DNA of 64,000 nucleotides from Himantopus leucocephalus (taxonomy: Eukaryota > Chordata > Aves > Charadriiformes > Recurvirostridae): NCBI GenBank assembly GCA_003993805.1, contig RSEF01000002.1, forward strand, positions 75,794,109 through 75,858,108, in the 5' to 3' direction. Below, piece by piece: positions 1-14,324 of the stretch. The notes under the pieces are model-generated. The model saw only the letters and a list, made by a program, of their open reading frames with translations, did no database searches and was not told the DNA's origin. Within the stretch, counting starts at the first letter, position 1, and each line of letters begins with the position of its first letter. The translations under genes and the position numbers were made by a program.

Positions 1-77
1 AGGTGACCCTGCTCTGGCAGGGGGGTTGGACTAGATGATGTCCCGAGGTCCCTTCCAACCCTGACCATTCTGTGAAT
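1..77 (+). mobile_element. CR1 LINE 3' end fragment
   Basis: The sequence ends in the hallmark avian CR1 3' tail: a 'ggttggactagatgatg' block, then 'cccttccaaccctgaccatt' and a decayed copy of the terminal ATTCTGTG octamer. Orientation is plus. The element is cut by the left edge of the window, so its full length is unknown. The match rests on recalled CR1 3' consensus features. Confidence 0.88.
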
Positions 78-3000
78 TAATAGGATACTGTGCCCATATG
101 ATTTATTATGAGGATGGGTTTTAGTTTATTTTTAAACTTTGTAAATAGCCATATAAATGCACTTGTCAGGTATTCTTACATTTTTAAAAATACTCCATTA
201 CCCTCAAACTCAGAAGGTGAGAGAGTAAAACCTTTACAGCCTCAGTACAGACTTAGCATCCTCAGCCTTATTTTGGCTTCTAATTCCTTGTGTGGTTTTG
301 CTTTCTTCTTTGCTTATTTAGATCTTCAGTTTTCCACTCAAATATTTTCTGGCTTTTAGTATTGTCTGAGAGTCAAACATGAAATTCCATACTGATAATT
401 CTAATGACAACAGGTAATAGAGCTGGTAAGATAACCCTTTATCCTTCAGTGTTGTTCTGTTCCAGGGTTCCAGCAAGCATTTAGCATCTGTGCTGTGCAG
501 GAGTTCAGCTGCCTTATACTGTGTAGGGGGAGGTAATGCATTCAGCAGAAAGAGTTATAGAATATAGAATATTAAATATAGAAGATTTAATTTCCCAATT
601 CCCCTGAAGATCTAGATACCTGTAGCACAGCAGAACATGGCTGCTTATGATGGGAAGGAAGAAAGGACAAAATAACATACTCTACATTCAATACTAGTTA
701 TACTCCCATGCCTGCCTTCAGAGGGTGCGGCATCTGACTGTTGCCTCCCTCTTTTGCCAGAGGGACTTTGTCACACTTAATTGCTCCATCACAGCAACTT
801 CTGATTGTATCCTTACTTCAGAATCTTTTAAGCTGGTGACAAAGCATCAATCATCATTCAATACCATGTACAATCTGGTATTTAGGTGAAGGAGCGATGT
901 CCCCAGAAGTTGCAGCATTTTGCCAGTACTTAGCTCCGGAAGGCGTGTCAGAATTTGATCGCTTCCTTTTTAATTTTGGTCACATTCTCCTTAATGCTGT
1001 ACAAAAACTTCTCTCACTTGCTATGCTTATTTATAAAGTATGTAGTATAGATGACATATCAGTTAGGGAAGGACATGGTGGAACATTATGGTTGATTCAA
1101 ATGAGTAATAACACTACATATGATTTGAATGTATTTTCTTGTGGGTGAGGGAGGAGCTTAAGTTAATTCCCAAAGCTATAACAGGAATTATAACAGAGGT
1201 TTGCTGCTACCCTGCTATGTCTTGCATGGCCACCTACCCCTGTTTGAAGTGGGTGTAACAGGCTGTCTCACTGTAGGTGAAGAGTTCAGAATCAGCAGCA
1301 GAAGCATTTCTGCAGGCACTTTTGCTTGCTCAAGACTTAGTAATGTAAGGTGTGGCTGTAAATATAGCCAGGCAGGGAAGGGCGAAGCTGGCTGAGAATT
1401 TTAGTCTAATGTAAAGTTCCTTCCCCCATAGAACACAGTTTGTCACTTTGGAAGCAGTTAAAAGCTAAACTGGGAATGAAAACTCATATTCCAAAATAAA
1501 TACGTAGAGGGGAAAATGAAGAAGACTGTATGTCATTCTACCATGTGAGGAAAGTAATCACAGCCATGCTTTTGTTTTCTAAAAATGGGTTTGGAGGGTG
1601 CCTCCTTCGCAGTAGGCAATGCCCTGAGTGATCACTTTGAGTCTATTTTTGCACTTCTGAAAAGAAGCAAAATATTGTTCCTCGTATGTGTAGAAAGCAT
1701 AACTGCTTGTTCCAGTACGCAAGAAAGTTAGCTAGTTCTGCACACCTCTTCAGAAAGCTTTGATGTAGAATAAGGAAGCTAACACAGGTTATATATCATT
1801 CTTTCAGTAAATCCTGACAAATGCTTGCTGAGCTTGTGATGATGTGTTCATAAGAGAAATTTGTTGTATTTATTATCTCTTGTGGAATGACTGTCACATA
1901 GGTCATGTCCACGCAGGCAGGTATTCCTAACGATGCCCAGGCTGTTGCATCACCTTTTGTATGGCAGATGCTTTGAAGAATGGGGAGAGACGTGTTCCTT
2001 CACCATCCTCTTGTTCATTGCTGTTATCTAGCATCTGTTGAAACCATTGGCAACACTGAGCTATTAGCTGATGATCACCAAGCCATCTGTAGTTGTTACA
2101 CCACAGGTATTGATGTTGCATCATCTGCTGCCACCATCACACATATCCCCAGTGACTCTTGCAGAAGTAGGGTCACTTTCTCCACAAAAACGTTTGTATC
2201 TCTTGCAGTAGGTTATTGTGTGTGTGTGTGCGCATTTGTTTTTGTAGTACTGCAAGAACACAGATTGCTAGGCCTACATCTACTGTGTTTAGATCTCAAT
2301 TTTGCTTAGAGAATCTCCTGCATCCTCTACATGTAGCAACAGTGGCCTGCTGCTTTACAGAGTATACCTGGAAGTAAACAGCTGTTTTCAATAAAGTCTC
2401 CCAGTCTACCCCATTCTCTTTGTTATTAAGAACAATACATCATAGCCCAATGAATACATACGTGCTGTTTTAAGTCAGCTTTACCTTCTGCAGTAGAGTT
2501 GTATTAACCCTTAATGATATCTGAGAAAATACCTGTTAATGGAGCTATAATGTAGCTCTTGGCAACCGATACTAAAAGGTTTCTGCAGGCTGAAACAAAA
2601 TATGCTTTAAACTTGAATGGGAACAAGTTCAGAGATCTGGTGTGGCATTATAAGATGCCTACAGTGAAACCTGTGATTGTTTCTGATTGTAAATTAATGG
2701 AGGATTCTTCACGGTAATGGTCATCACACTGGCATAGCAGTGCTGCTGCGGCAGTGAACTGTGGTTTTTAAGAACCATAATGTTACGTCAAGAGGATCAT
2801 TACAACTGAACAATCCAACCAAAACGCCCCGAACAAATGCAACTGCTTGTTAAACAGCACTCTGTCAATCATTGCTCTATAACTACTTCATAGTTTCAGT
2901 CTGGAAAAGCATCTCTGAGGACCAAGGAATTAGGAAGAGAAGTAGTGTAAGGGAAAGACTCAATCTAATTGTTACTGGACAATGTGGTTTAATGTAAAAC

Positions 3001-6000
3001 CCAACATGACGCAGTTTTGTTTTCTGCACGACAACAAATTATTTTAACATCATTATTATATAAAGCAAGAAACCAATAAAGTTTCATTTCATGGGATTGT
3101 ACCCATACTGATGGGGACAGTATTCGGTAATTATCTGTACTTTTTTTTTTTTTAATTCCCAAGCAGACCAATCCGTTTTGTTAAAGACATGCCAGTGTAT
3201 AAAGAGGTTTTTCTTCCTTTTTGAGATTGTATGTTTACCACTAAAATGAAGTTCATGCAAAGAACAATTGATTTATAAGAACTTGACTTACTCTTCATTA
3301 TCTTTAGTATGTGATTACATTATATTAGTTGATGTTACCATGATGCTAGCAAAAATATTAGATTGAAAATTAGAATTAAAAAAGGTTCCACCTGTAAGTT
3401 TGGTGCTAGACTTTTCTCATGATGGTGAAGTAATTCAGTTACTACAAAATGACTTAATAACGTGTAAGTTTGTAGTTGCCCTCTGATTCGTATTCACTTT
3501 CTATATTTTCGTAAGTGACTCCTGGCGTTTTTTAAATTAAGCAACAAAAGAAGGCTGAGCAGGATACTTTCTTTTCCAAATACATAGGTAAACAACAGGA
3601 ATAGCTGTTGCAGTGGATTTATTTTTCTTTAATCCCCTGAAAGTATAGTGCTAAAGCTTGCCATTTGTGACTGGGTCTCTTTTGGTCCTTTGTTGTTGAA
3701 AGTTTACATCAGTGTCTACACATCTGTGGGATTGCTTACTGTTTAAACTTCTGGGGGAAACTATGATGTGTTGAAGCTACTGTTATAGCTGAGGGTAGCC
3801 CCATCAGTGTCTTGATACTGGGTTGTAAGATGATGAATTGAACATACAGAAAAACAAAATTGGAGGAATCTTCAAAATCTTCTTTATGCAAACACTTGGA
3901 CTTTATCATATTTCTATAGTTTTCTCCTGCAAACCACTTTGAAGCAGTTGGGATGGGGAAGTAGCCAGTGTATAGAGTTACCAGGCAGTCTGAATAGCAG
4001 AAATCTGTGTTCATATCTTATTTTGCAGGCAGAGGTTCCCTGAATGTTAGTAGGGAACAAGAGATCTCATACAAAGACAGAACATGGCAGAAAATTCTGG
4101 GAGAATGCAGAACAATTTTGGCGAAATATTCTGATGTATTTCATTCTTGCTGTAATTAAATAGTCTTTCAGAGCAATGATTAATGCGGAATCCAGAGGTT
4201 CACTGTGGGAACTGTTTCTTTCACGTTTATACAGAAGTGATTGATTGAAACTAAATTATATTTATATGACAGAAGGTCTAAAAATACAAAATGTGCAGTA
4301 AGCTCTGTTTAATTCAGCAGATAGATGTCAAGTCATCTTTTGTGTCTTTGGTTATGCATTTTTAACATTGTTTTAACATGTTGGCGTTATGGGTTTTATT
4401 CCATGGGGAAAAAAAGAAAGGAGGAGCTTTCTCAGCTCCTGAATTTTATACTGCTAGAATCAGATATCTCTCCTGAATCTGTCTTTCCATAACAGAGTAG
4501 AATAGCAGTCTCTCTGTTCTCTTGGGACTTCCAATTATGATTTTTTTAAGTCTTTACTGAGGTAGTATTTGAGGCAATACTGAATTTAGAAATGCAACCC
4601 ATCAGCAGTTTGCTGTATTCTAGTTTCTGCATGCAAAATATTCGGGAAGTATGAATGAAGTTTAATAAAATACATCGAGGCATTATGCAAGTATATATTG
4701 CTGCCATAAAAATATTACAAATATTTTGTAGAAAATTAAAGGCTATCATCCTATTAACATGAAATAAAATCTGTCTTAAAAATTTATAAACAAAATCTAA
4801 TTATGAGTGCCAATATATGGATTAAAGGAAGGACGTACTAGGATGCAGTTTTTCAGTGCTTCCTTTTCAGTGGTTTTGCCATACAAAAAGTAAAAAGGGA
4901 AAGGCAGCATTAGAAGATGCAAGGCAGAGTCTCCCCTAGCTCTCCTTTGTTCTCTAACACCTCTCCACTACTCTTACATGTTCTGCTGAGACGGGCTGGT
5001 GCATGCTTGCTTCATGGAGGAAGTTCGTTTTGGAAATGAGACATTAAAAGGAAGTAGTTCACAGCTGCTGCTTTTGGAGAGGAGGAAGCCCTGTTAATAG
5101 GAGAAATGATGAAAGGAAGAGAAGACTTAAGGGCATGAGGGTTAAGGATGAATTAATGGGTAGAATGAAGCAGGGTGGGAAAGGAAAAATAAGTATTAGT
5201 TGTTACTGCATTCCCCCAACTACTTAAGATTTTCAGCACCCTGGTATTATTTATGTGGGTTTGACCACCATTATGTATAAACAAAAACCAGAGAGATGCA
5301 AGTCTTTCCCAATTAGTGTCTGCGTAAAAAATAAACTACTATTTAATTATGTCTCTATTTCTTCTAGCTTGCTGTCCTGAATCTGTCAGCTTTTACCACC
5401 TTCTTTGTAAAGTATATGCCCTGATGTCAGGCAAAAAATTTTAACCTGTTTCATAGTTGATGATTTGATACAGATACAGAATCACACCAATGTTGGAGAC
5501 ATTTTTCAAGCTATTCTGCCCATCCTACCATTGTACAAGACATATTAAATCAGAGCAGGTTCTTTAAGAAGCACTTCTCTGTTTCTGCTTGAAGGTGTAC
5601 GTTAATCTGGTACATAAGTAAAAGGAAAAAGAATGACCCCACCAGGGTTTTCCTGCACTTTCCCCCAGTGTAATTAAGGTCTTGTGTTGATTTCACAGTT
5701 CAGCATATTGGTGTTGGTCAATGACACTAACTCTGTTAGAAACCAAGGGAAATTGGAGTCTTTTTTTTTCCTTTTAAATTAAATTGTTTGGCTGAAGTGT
5801 CCAATTAGCACTGGTCCAATTACAAGATACCCTGGTGACGGAAAGCAGGAAGCAATACATCTTGCTTCCTAAGTAGAAACTTCATTTTATTTTTAATCAG
5901 TGCTATTAAGGAAGACTTCCTTGGGAGTAGGCTTCACTGAGGGTTTGTTCATTATCAGCTCAAGGTGAAGCCAAGGGGAACCTTTCTTATTTCATACCAG

Positions 6001-6390
6001 AATTGATTTAAAAAAAAAATAAATAACAAGTGCATGCACAGGGGGCTGGTGCATGTATTTATAAGTGGAGTTGCCATTGGTAACACAGCTGATTTCTTTT
6101 GTTGGAAAAGTCATTGTTCATTACTTACCTGAAGTGAAAGGTTAATGGCCTGTAGCGAACTGAAGAAACCCCTACAAAAATGCACAGCAAGGATCTAATG
6201 TTGTTAGTGCTTTCCACATACTTTTCCTCGGGTAAGACAGACATAGAAGATAGCTGTTGCTGTTCTAATAAATATATATGATGTAAAGTAGTACCCGGTA
6301 TCCTGGAAAATGAAAAGGCTCCTGCTGCTGTCAAACAGACAGCTGGCACCAAGGGCACAAATTTTGCTGGCTTTATTGATATTTGCAAAA
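78..6390. other. Gene-free AT-rich stretch
   Basis: Both strands were read. ORFs here are short, lack recognisable domains and have no convincing splice context. The only simple-sequence feature worth noting is a short TG run near 2.2 kb. By synteny this could be intronic or downstream sequence of LYRM4, but no LYRM4 exon was found. Confidence 0.5.
2217..2230. repeat. Short (TG)n microsatellite
   Basis: About seven TG dinucleotides in a row, followed by CGCATTTG. No associated gene is seen. Confidence 0.8.
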
Positions 6391-6593
6391 TATGCTGGGT
6401 ATACTTTGTATAGAACTGCTGCACTTTTTTCATTGAGAAGCATCTTCGTTGTAGTAAAAGTAACTTGTTTTGTAGTGTATGTGTTTCTTTANTATGCTGG
6501 GTATACTTTGTATAGAACTGCTGCACTTTTTTCATTAAGAAGCATCTTCGTTGTAGTAAAAGTAACTTGTTTTGTAGTGTCTCTGTTTCTTTC
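6391..6593. repeat. Direct duplication of about 101 bp around a single N (6492)
   Basis: Positions 6391-6491 and 6493-6593 are nearly identical, with about four mismatches (for example cattgagaag versus cattaagaag). They are separated by exactly one N. One N between two overlapping near-copies is typical of contig ends that overlap but were not merged, so the real genome probably has one copy. The longer ORFs on both strands here are created by this duplication. Confidence 0.85.
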
Positions 6594-9500
6594 ATTGCTT
6601 TCTCGATAGCTTAAAACTGTTACTTGGGGCACATTTTTTCTTCTTGCAGTTTGAACACAATTAAAAATGAGATCTTGTGTAGTACGTTTGATGTTGAGGT
6701 ATTCCAAAGAATTTTGTTGGCTCTCGAGCAGAAATTGAACACTTCAGAGAGATCAATTAGCTGCCTCACTGAGATACGCCTGTGATGTAGGATTAAGCCA
6801 AGTCACTCAGCAGCTCAGGGAAGAAAATGTAGCATGTGTGTTTCAAACCAAAGACAACTTTCATGGGGATAGGCTGCAACCGTCAGTCTGTAGTTGAAGA
6901 AGAGCCCTAAGTTGGCACTGCCTGTGGAAATGACAGTCCTGCCTGGTCCCTTCTGTAGGTGTAAGTAGTTGATGTGGTACATGGGAAGGAGGATCAGGCT
7001 GGCTAGGAAGCAGTTTTTTTCAGGCAGGTACCGGAATGGTGTTGGTGGTTAACTGGCCACTTTCCCAGTTGCTTCACCAAACAGCTGTACAGACATTGGC
7101 ATCAGCAGGAGCAGAGCAGGGAGCAGAAAATGCAGGAAGGGGCATAACTGCTTTTTTTGAGTGACAGTGATAGCCAGTAACAGGATAAAACATGCATCAA
7201 ATGACAGCCACTGATTTGTAGAAGCTGTGGAATAACATCCCTCATCTTCTGAAAGATGCAGCTGGAGCGTAATCAAAGGTATACAAAGAGCACCTTTCAG
7301 CAGTAGTGCTGGTATAAGGAGTTCCACCTTAGAGAAACAGGAGGTTGGTTTCCCAGTGAGGGCTTCTAGGCAGCCCCCAGATTGGAGGATCAATCACTTA
7401 CAAGGGACTCACGGCAGAGAGTCAGGTGGCTGAGGGGGAGCCCACGGTAGACTGCACTGCTACAGAGAGAAATGTCAACCAAACCAGGTGAGTGGGGACA
7501 GCTTCAAGGCCATCCCTTTTCAGGGTTTAAAGACAACAACAGGGAAGCGGTCCGCAGTGCTTATGAGTAATAATTCTGTGAGGACTACCTTGAAATAAGC
7601 GATGCCACGTATTAAATCATTAGAAACCTTTCTTACAGCACTCAGGTTTTCCTCTCATGCTGACCATTCTCAGCTGGGCCATAGCTTGAGAGCAGATAAC
7701 ATTGCATGTTAAATACGTATCAGCAGCTTCTATTTATTCAGTGCCAGGTGCTGCCAAAATATCTTTTTTGTCAATGATATTAGCATAGGTATTGGAATAC
7801 CGTGTGAAATTTCTTTTCAGTCTGCCCCTACAAGCCAATAGCTGAACGTTACCATAGATCACAGTCTGTTGACCCTAAAATTATTGCTTTAGTCTAGCTT
7901 TTCCACATTGAGTGAAAACTTCTAGAAGGCACAGATCTTTACCTTGATTTACTTGAGTGATGTTTGATGAACTTGCAAATTTTGATCACGTCACTTAATA
8001 GAGAGGTATATTTTCCTGCGATAATGGAAAATATTTCAACCCAGTTGTCTTCCTCCTCTTCTGCACTTGCCTTCCTCCCCAGTCATCTTACTCCCCCAGC
8101 ATCCTGATTTCACTTACTATAAATTGTTCCTTTCTTCATGTTTGGTAGTTTTGGCTTAATTAGTTAGAGGAGGCACTCTACAAATATTTAAGCTTTGTTG
8201 CTGTACTGAATGAGAGGTGGGGCTGGGGAAGAGCTTTGATAGTGTAGACAAAAGAGAGCAGCTGAGCTAGGTTTGGTGAAGCAGATCCTTCTGCTGAAAG
8301 TTGCTGCTACTTCAGCTGAGTTGCAGTAACCAGCTGCGGGTACATTCCTAGCCTGCTGCAGTGCAACTGAAAACTACTGGTACCTAAGTAAGCTTACTTC
8401 ATTTGGCATCATGGTAGACTAGCAGCGCAGGTGCAGTCAGTTGCTGTACCTCAGCTGAAAGGTAAGAACTTCTTAGGCCACTCTGATGTGTACTTACAGT
8501 TGCCAGGCCACATGTTGTGCTAGAAATGCTCCTTGGGAATGGGTCTGTGAAAAACAGCTTGTAAATTAGCTTTGGGAAAAGTCCTCAGTGACAAAGCTTG
8601 TGTGGTGAAACCGATTGCCCTAAGGCAGGGGGGGAAGAAAAGGTACGCATCTTATCCAGGGAATTGTGAGGAAAACTGCAGGCTTGCTCAGCACCGTTGC
8701 AGCTCACAAATACGTCTCTACCAAAGCAATGCAATACACTGTTTGTGTGTGACAGTTGCATTGTACAGAATTGCCTTTCAGCTGTATGTATTTGTTTTTA
8801 GCTGCCATTCTTTAAAGGAACAGCATAAAAGGGAAGAACAAATCACTTTATTTTCCATACATATCTTTAAGTCTTTTTCTTCTAAGTAATCCTTTTCTAC
8901 TGCAGCAAATAACTCGTGAATCCCATTGCTGCTACCTGTGAGTTAGCCTTCTTCTGACTTGTCAGTTTGCAGCAGCCTTTCTCTAATTGTGTATGCAAAT
9001 ATATTTGGGTGCACTACCTCAGATAATACTGCTTATTTGCACAAAGATGTTTGCTTTCTAATTTTTCCCTCATTTTGCTCAACTGGTGAGGAAGGGAGGG
9101 AAAAGAGTAGTATATCACTAAGTAGAACAAGAGTTGACAGCAGGTTACATATTAATAGAGAATAATGATTTTCAACCACAAGGACTTGTTCCAAAGAGAA
9201 ACTTCTACAAGGTTTTGTGAATCCTTCTGAAAGCATGGCTGGTTGAACTGTTGCTTTTCAGTCTGAATTGCAGGTTGTATATTGTGCCCCTGCTTTCTGT
9301 GCTAGTAATTAAAATAGTCTCTATTGTGGGTAGTTTAAATATTGTAAATATTATAGATGTAACTTTCCTATCTGTTTTGGAAGGTTTTGTGGCACTTTTA
9401 TGTCTGTGCGTCAGGCCATAGTTTGGTTAACATGTTTTCAGTGTCAAAATAAGCACCTCCTCACCTTTTTTTGTGATAGTGTCTCAATTTGTGAAGCCAA

Positions 9501-10274
9501 AACAGTGATCTGGATCAACAAAGTTGGTGCGGCTGAAAAGTAACTTGTTTTATCATTGTAGAAGAGGAGAGGTGTCATTCGCTCACCAGGTTTTTTAGTG
9601 TTTGTTAAAAAGTTATCTTGCTTACCTCATGGCCATGAAAGTATTTATTGTAATAATTAAGGAATAATGGGCAGTGATGAAAAGATCTGCTGAAGTTGGT
9701 ACAAGCAGCATGACTACCAAACAGCTGTGGGCTCAAACATCACCATCCCTAACAGATTTGGTCTACCTGGGGAGCTGAAAAAGTTGAGACAATGTCCACA
9801 TTAATGCATAGAGCAGATCTGTAAAAACATATCAGTAAATCAAAATACTTCGTGTCAAGAACCTGATGTCTGCATTCTATATGCTTTGGGTTTTGGGGTT
9901 TACTGTGGACTACCTCTTGTCCAGTCCTGACGACTTAATGCTTAGTTACTGCTGGAGCACACTCAGCATGGCTCTGGAGAAGATCTCCCAGGCAGTTTAG
10001 TCAGAGCAGAATCCAGCCCCTGCACTCTGAGACACTGGGCCACGATGTGGAGCAAAGCATGGAGGATGAAGAAATTCACTTTACAAGCGCACTCCATGTA
10101 CAAAGTAAAACCTCAGTGTAGATGCACTCCAGAAGACTTGCTTGTCCACAGTGACAAGAGCGTGTGGTCAAACAAGTAATTAGCGATTGCCTTCTGAGTT
10201 CTGTGGTCGTGTTATAACTTCTAGGCAAGCTTCCTACACAACTCCCTCTATTACCTTAAAGTAGAATAGGAGGA

Positions 10275-10325
10275 TGGCTTAATAATTAGCAGGCTGTAGN
10301 TGGGTTAATAATTAGCAGGCTCTAA
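10275..10325. repeat. 25-bp direct duplication around a single N (10300)
   Basis: The 25-base segment before the N (tggcttaataattagcaggc and five more bases) recurs immediately after it with a few mismatches. It has the same architecture as the other one-N junctions and is probably an unmerged contig overlap. Confidence 0.8.
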
Positions 10326-10533
10326 CTATATACACAACTGAATTGAACTTCTGCCAGTGTAAGAATACAGCAGTTAGTACCTGTGACACCCGTGATATGT
10401 TTAATTGGTGTATTGATACTAAGAATTCTGCATGTGATGGCATAAAGAACAGGGACTTTCATTACAGTTTTGGCAAACCTGAGCTGAAAGAAAAAGCAGC
10501 ACAGATGGCTGAAAATAGTAGTAAAATATTCCA

Positions 10534-10764
10534 TTTCATGTCTGCAGAAATCATTAGACAGCGGTTAAAGAGGTGTTACTAATGTGTCAGATTCACTTGG
10601 GGAGTTACGTTTCTGTAATGTCCACTAAAACAATGATACTTCTATTTTNTTTCATGTCTGCAGAAATCATTAGACAGCGGTTAAAGAGGTGTTACTAATG
10701 CGTCAGATTCACTTGGGGAGTTATGTTTCTGTAATGTCCACTAAAACAATGATACTTCTATTTC
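10534..10764. repeat. Direct duplication of about 115 bp around a single N (10649)
   Basis: 10534-10648 and 10650-10764 match over their length with only a few differences (aatgtgtcag versus aatgcgtcag, gttacgtttc versus gttatgtttc). The lone N at the junction points to an assembly artefact and not a biological tandem duplication. Confidence 0.85.
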
Positions 10765-11735
10765 TGTTTTTAAGTGGAGCCCTTGCCAAGTGCAGACGTG
10801 TTTCTCTGCAGCCATGAAATGGATTTATCGACAGTAAAGAAGATGCAGATTCTCTCAGTGGCTTCTGTTTTACTCCTGCCAGCTCAGCACAGTAAGCAAG
10901 CAGTAGCATGGCTGTTGTTTTCTGTCCACCATTGCCAAAATTCAGCCTTAGCAGTCTTACGGAGTTATCACAAAAGTGGCATGTTGATTTCATGCTAACA
11001 GTAAACAAAGATGATAATTTTTGTATGGTAAATCAGAAGATCAAAGTGTGACCTACTTATTGTGACACGTTGTAAATACAACATTTAGTAGTAAGTGAAC
11101 CTTTGGAACTTGCTGCAGAACTTAGGAGGACTCTAAGCTGTACAACACTTTGATCAAGACTGTTTTTAGAGCAGAGATATGATTAGCCAATGTTCCATCA
11201 TGGGTGCTGAATGCTTCTTACATTACTGCAGGAAACAAGGCAAAAATCTCTCAACTCTTTTGGCTGCAGAGTTAAAAAGCGTGGCTTTATCACAGTGTGT
11301 GACAAAGTTGCATAGCACTGATCAGCCCTGTAATCGCACCTTCTCTGGAATGCTAACAAAATCCTTTACAAGCATCACTGGAATAATACAGAGTCATTTA
11401 TTGATCTTTAGTTTCCACGAAGAACCGCAGTCTTATTGATTCATCTGCCATTTACAAGCTTCTATCTTACTCTTAAAACCTTTTTTTATTGGTACAGTTT
11501 GGTAGTTTCTGTTTGGTTTATAGGTGTATTTCCTTGTTCTTCAGTGGCAGAGAGGTAAACAGATGTGAATAGGTAAGCTTACAAATCTGAAAATTTCCAT
11601 GTAAATTCAGTCCCTCCAATGAAATTTATTTTCTGGGTACATGGAAACTTTTGAGCTTGCTGAGGCAGACAGTTTGTCTTGAGCTGAAGCAGCCTCTGTG
11701 TTTCTAGAAAATCTAAGATAGAACAGTTTGAATTA

Positions 11736-11745
11736 NNNNNNNNNN
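11736..11745. other. Assembly gap of 10 N
   Basis: Ten consecutive Ns in otherwise unremarkable AT-rich sequence. Unlike the single-N junctions, the flanks are not obvious copies of each other. Confidence 0.99.
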
Positions 11746-14111
11746 TTAGATGCTGAAATAGGAACCAAAGCCTCTTTTACACACACTTTTCTGGTAATGC
11801 TGATGCCACCACTTGCTGTTGTCCTGTTGATCTTTTTTGTTGTTGCTGTTATACAGGCTGTTGGTTTTTAATCTCTTCAACAGCTGACATACTGCTTTAC
11901 CATTTAATCATTCTGCCACTGTCCTTGCAGACCTCAGTGTTTCCATAAGGCAGCAACTGTCAAATATTAGCCAGGATTTAGTTATTTACTTTAGTTCTTT
12001 ACATAAGGACTTACTTACAGCTAAGACATGCTTTTTATCTCTCCTGAAAGAAACATTTACTTTCACGTAAGAACGGATTAAAATGTGTTCTTTCTACTTA
12101 AAAAACGTTTGCTCCTTCCTTTTTTATGAGTGCTGACCTAGCAATGTAGGTTGGTCCTTTAAAGAAATGAGGAAAAGGGGGTGTTGGGGAGGGTGGGGTC
12201 TATCTTTTTACTAAAACAAATGAAGGGAGAAGAGGCTTCCACTAAATGATTGTTCTGGGCGCTTAATTAGGGTGTTTAATCTTTTATTATACAAGGTGGC
12301 TAACATTTTATTTCAAATACGCTCGTTCAAATACAGAATTTAAAAGAAGTGAAGGTTCTGTAGCTTAAATAGGTACAGCTTTATCTTTGGAATTACTGGC
12401 AATACTGTGGCTGCTTTAAAACAGAAGGTAACATTGACATGTTATGCTTGTCCCTTTGGACTTTAAAGTCTATCTGTTAGAGTTGGTGTTATGAAGAGTG
12501 GAGTTCTTTTTGCTATTTTAAACATATGCCCATTGACTGTAACTATGCTATGGTTTCTAAGACTGAAAAGATGCTCAGAATTTCCTGTTCACATAAAAGA
12601 GAAGGAGAAAGTTTCTTTTTATTACATAGAAATCTGGAAAAAATTGTTGACAGGATTTTTTTTGTGTATTCTGAATGAAAAAGCACTAACTTTCTGTCAT
12701 TCTTTTTAAAAAATGAGTTTGGACCAGGTGGCTTTTGTCCTTGATAGGAAAAGCTTGTCAGCTAGACCTTTGGCACCATTTGCTTTGTGCTATGACTATT
12801 ATACTTCAGGGAGAATATTTTGAACCAGACAGTACGTTTTGGCAACAGTACAATCACATCCTCTCAAGGAGCACTTGGTGACTTGCTTAGCAAGGCAGCA
12901 CTCCATAAATGATTGCCTCAGCAGGATTCAAACTAAAATTATTTAAAATGTTATCTACTGCAACTCAATTTAGATGCAGGAGGGCATTTTCCCTTTGTTA
13001 CAATTTTATTACTATATCAGTTTAATTTTTTATTATTCAGGACTAAGTTTATCGGCTCATATTTCTTAAGCTTGTAGGACTGAACATTGTAAAATCAATA
13101 TTTCTGCTAATTAAGGTGTTTTTTGGGAGTGGATAATCAAACAATATAGTGAATCATTAAAAACTTACATGCTAATATTGACTAGCATTATTGGCACAAA
13201 GAGACCAAATCTCTATGCCAGGGACTTCTTTCCTTTTTATATTTTTACAGCAGAAGCAAAACACATTCAGTAAAAATTGATGTTCTCAGCATTTAACAGT
13301 GATGGTCCTTTATGCATATAAAAGAAAATGCAGTGTGTTAAAATTCTGGGCACTCAGATGTAGCATTTTCTTTCCCATCATTTAACTTAGCAGTAGATGG
13401 TGTCTGAACTCAAGAGGTCTTACTGTGTTTTGGAATAGATGGAAAGCTTCTGCCTCTTATGAAAATAATGGGTAATTTCTGATTTATTGCCAATTTTTCA
13501 CAGTATCTTTTTACCCTCCAAAAGATGATTTCTTCTTGTCTGACATTGGCTAATGCTTGGGTTTGGTTTGGTTTTATTTGTTTACATTAGTTGTGGCCTA
13601 CTAGTACTTGCATCTGGCCGCCTCAGTTGGTGTTACTGAATAGACCTGTAAGTGATGATTTGTAATCGCATTAGGAAATAGCTTCCCTTTCCCCAGTTCC
13701 CTTACCATGAAACTATGACTGCAGGTGGGACACTGGACGCTGTTGAACACCATCATTTTATTCTAGGCATTTGACTGACTTTTGCCTTAGAAACCCATGC
13801 TCAAGAACCTAGGGGTCTACTGTCAGATCCAGAGTGACCTAACTTTGCCTTCCTCCTCGTCTGGATTCTTGCATGAATGAACTGCTCAAGATCCTTTATG
13901 TAAGAGTGATACCTCTTTGGCAGGGTTACTTCAGGGCTGTATTGTGTGCAGGAGCTGCACCTATTTTTTTAAGGAAAATATAGTAAGACGAAGACTGAAA
14001 TTACATTAATTCACTTTTCAGGTATAAAAACATAAAGTAGAAAACTCATTAATCTAACATGAGCCAAGCCAAACATTGCATCTGCTCAGGCTATTTTGCT
14101 CTGTGCTTTTT

Positions 14112-14324
14112 TAACTAGACCACAACTTAAGGAGTTGTTCTGCAGTTCTTCATAGTCTTCATAATGAAAGGAAACTTGTCATCACTGTAGAACCAAAGCA
14201 TCACAGTTTAGCTGGGTNTAACTAGACCACAACTTAAGGAGTTGTTCTGCAGTTCTTCATAGCCTTCATAATGAAAGGAAACGTGTCATCACTGTAGAAC
14301 CAAAGCATCAGAGTTTAGCTGGGC
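14112..14324. repeat. Direct duplication of about 106 bp around a single N (14218)
   Basis: 14112-14217 and 14219-14324 are near-identical, with about four substitutions (catagtcttc versus catagccttc, aaacttgtc versus aaacgtgtc). Same signature as at 6492, 10649 and 20814. Confidence 0.85.

Noticed and set aside
7049..7393. 114-codon minus-strand ORF with hydrophobic stretches
   Set aside because: There is no signal of a family, no splice or promoter context, and Leu-rich composition common in chance frames of T/C-rich sequence.
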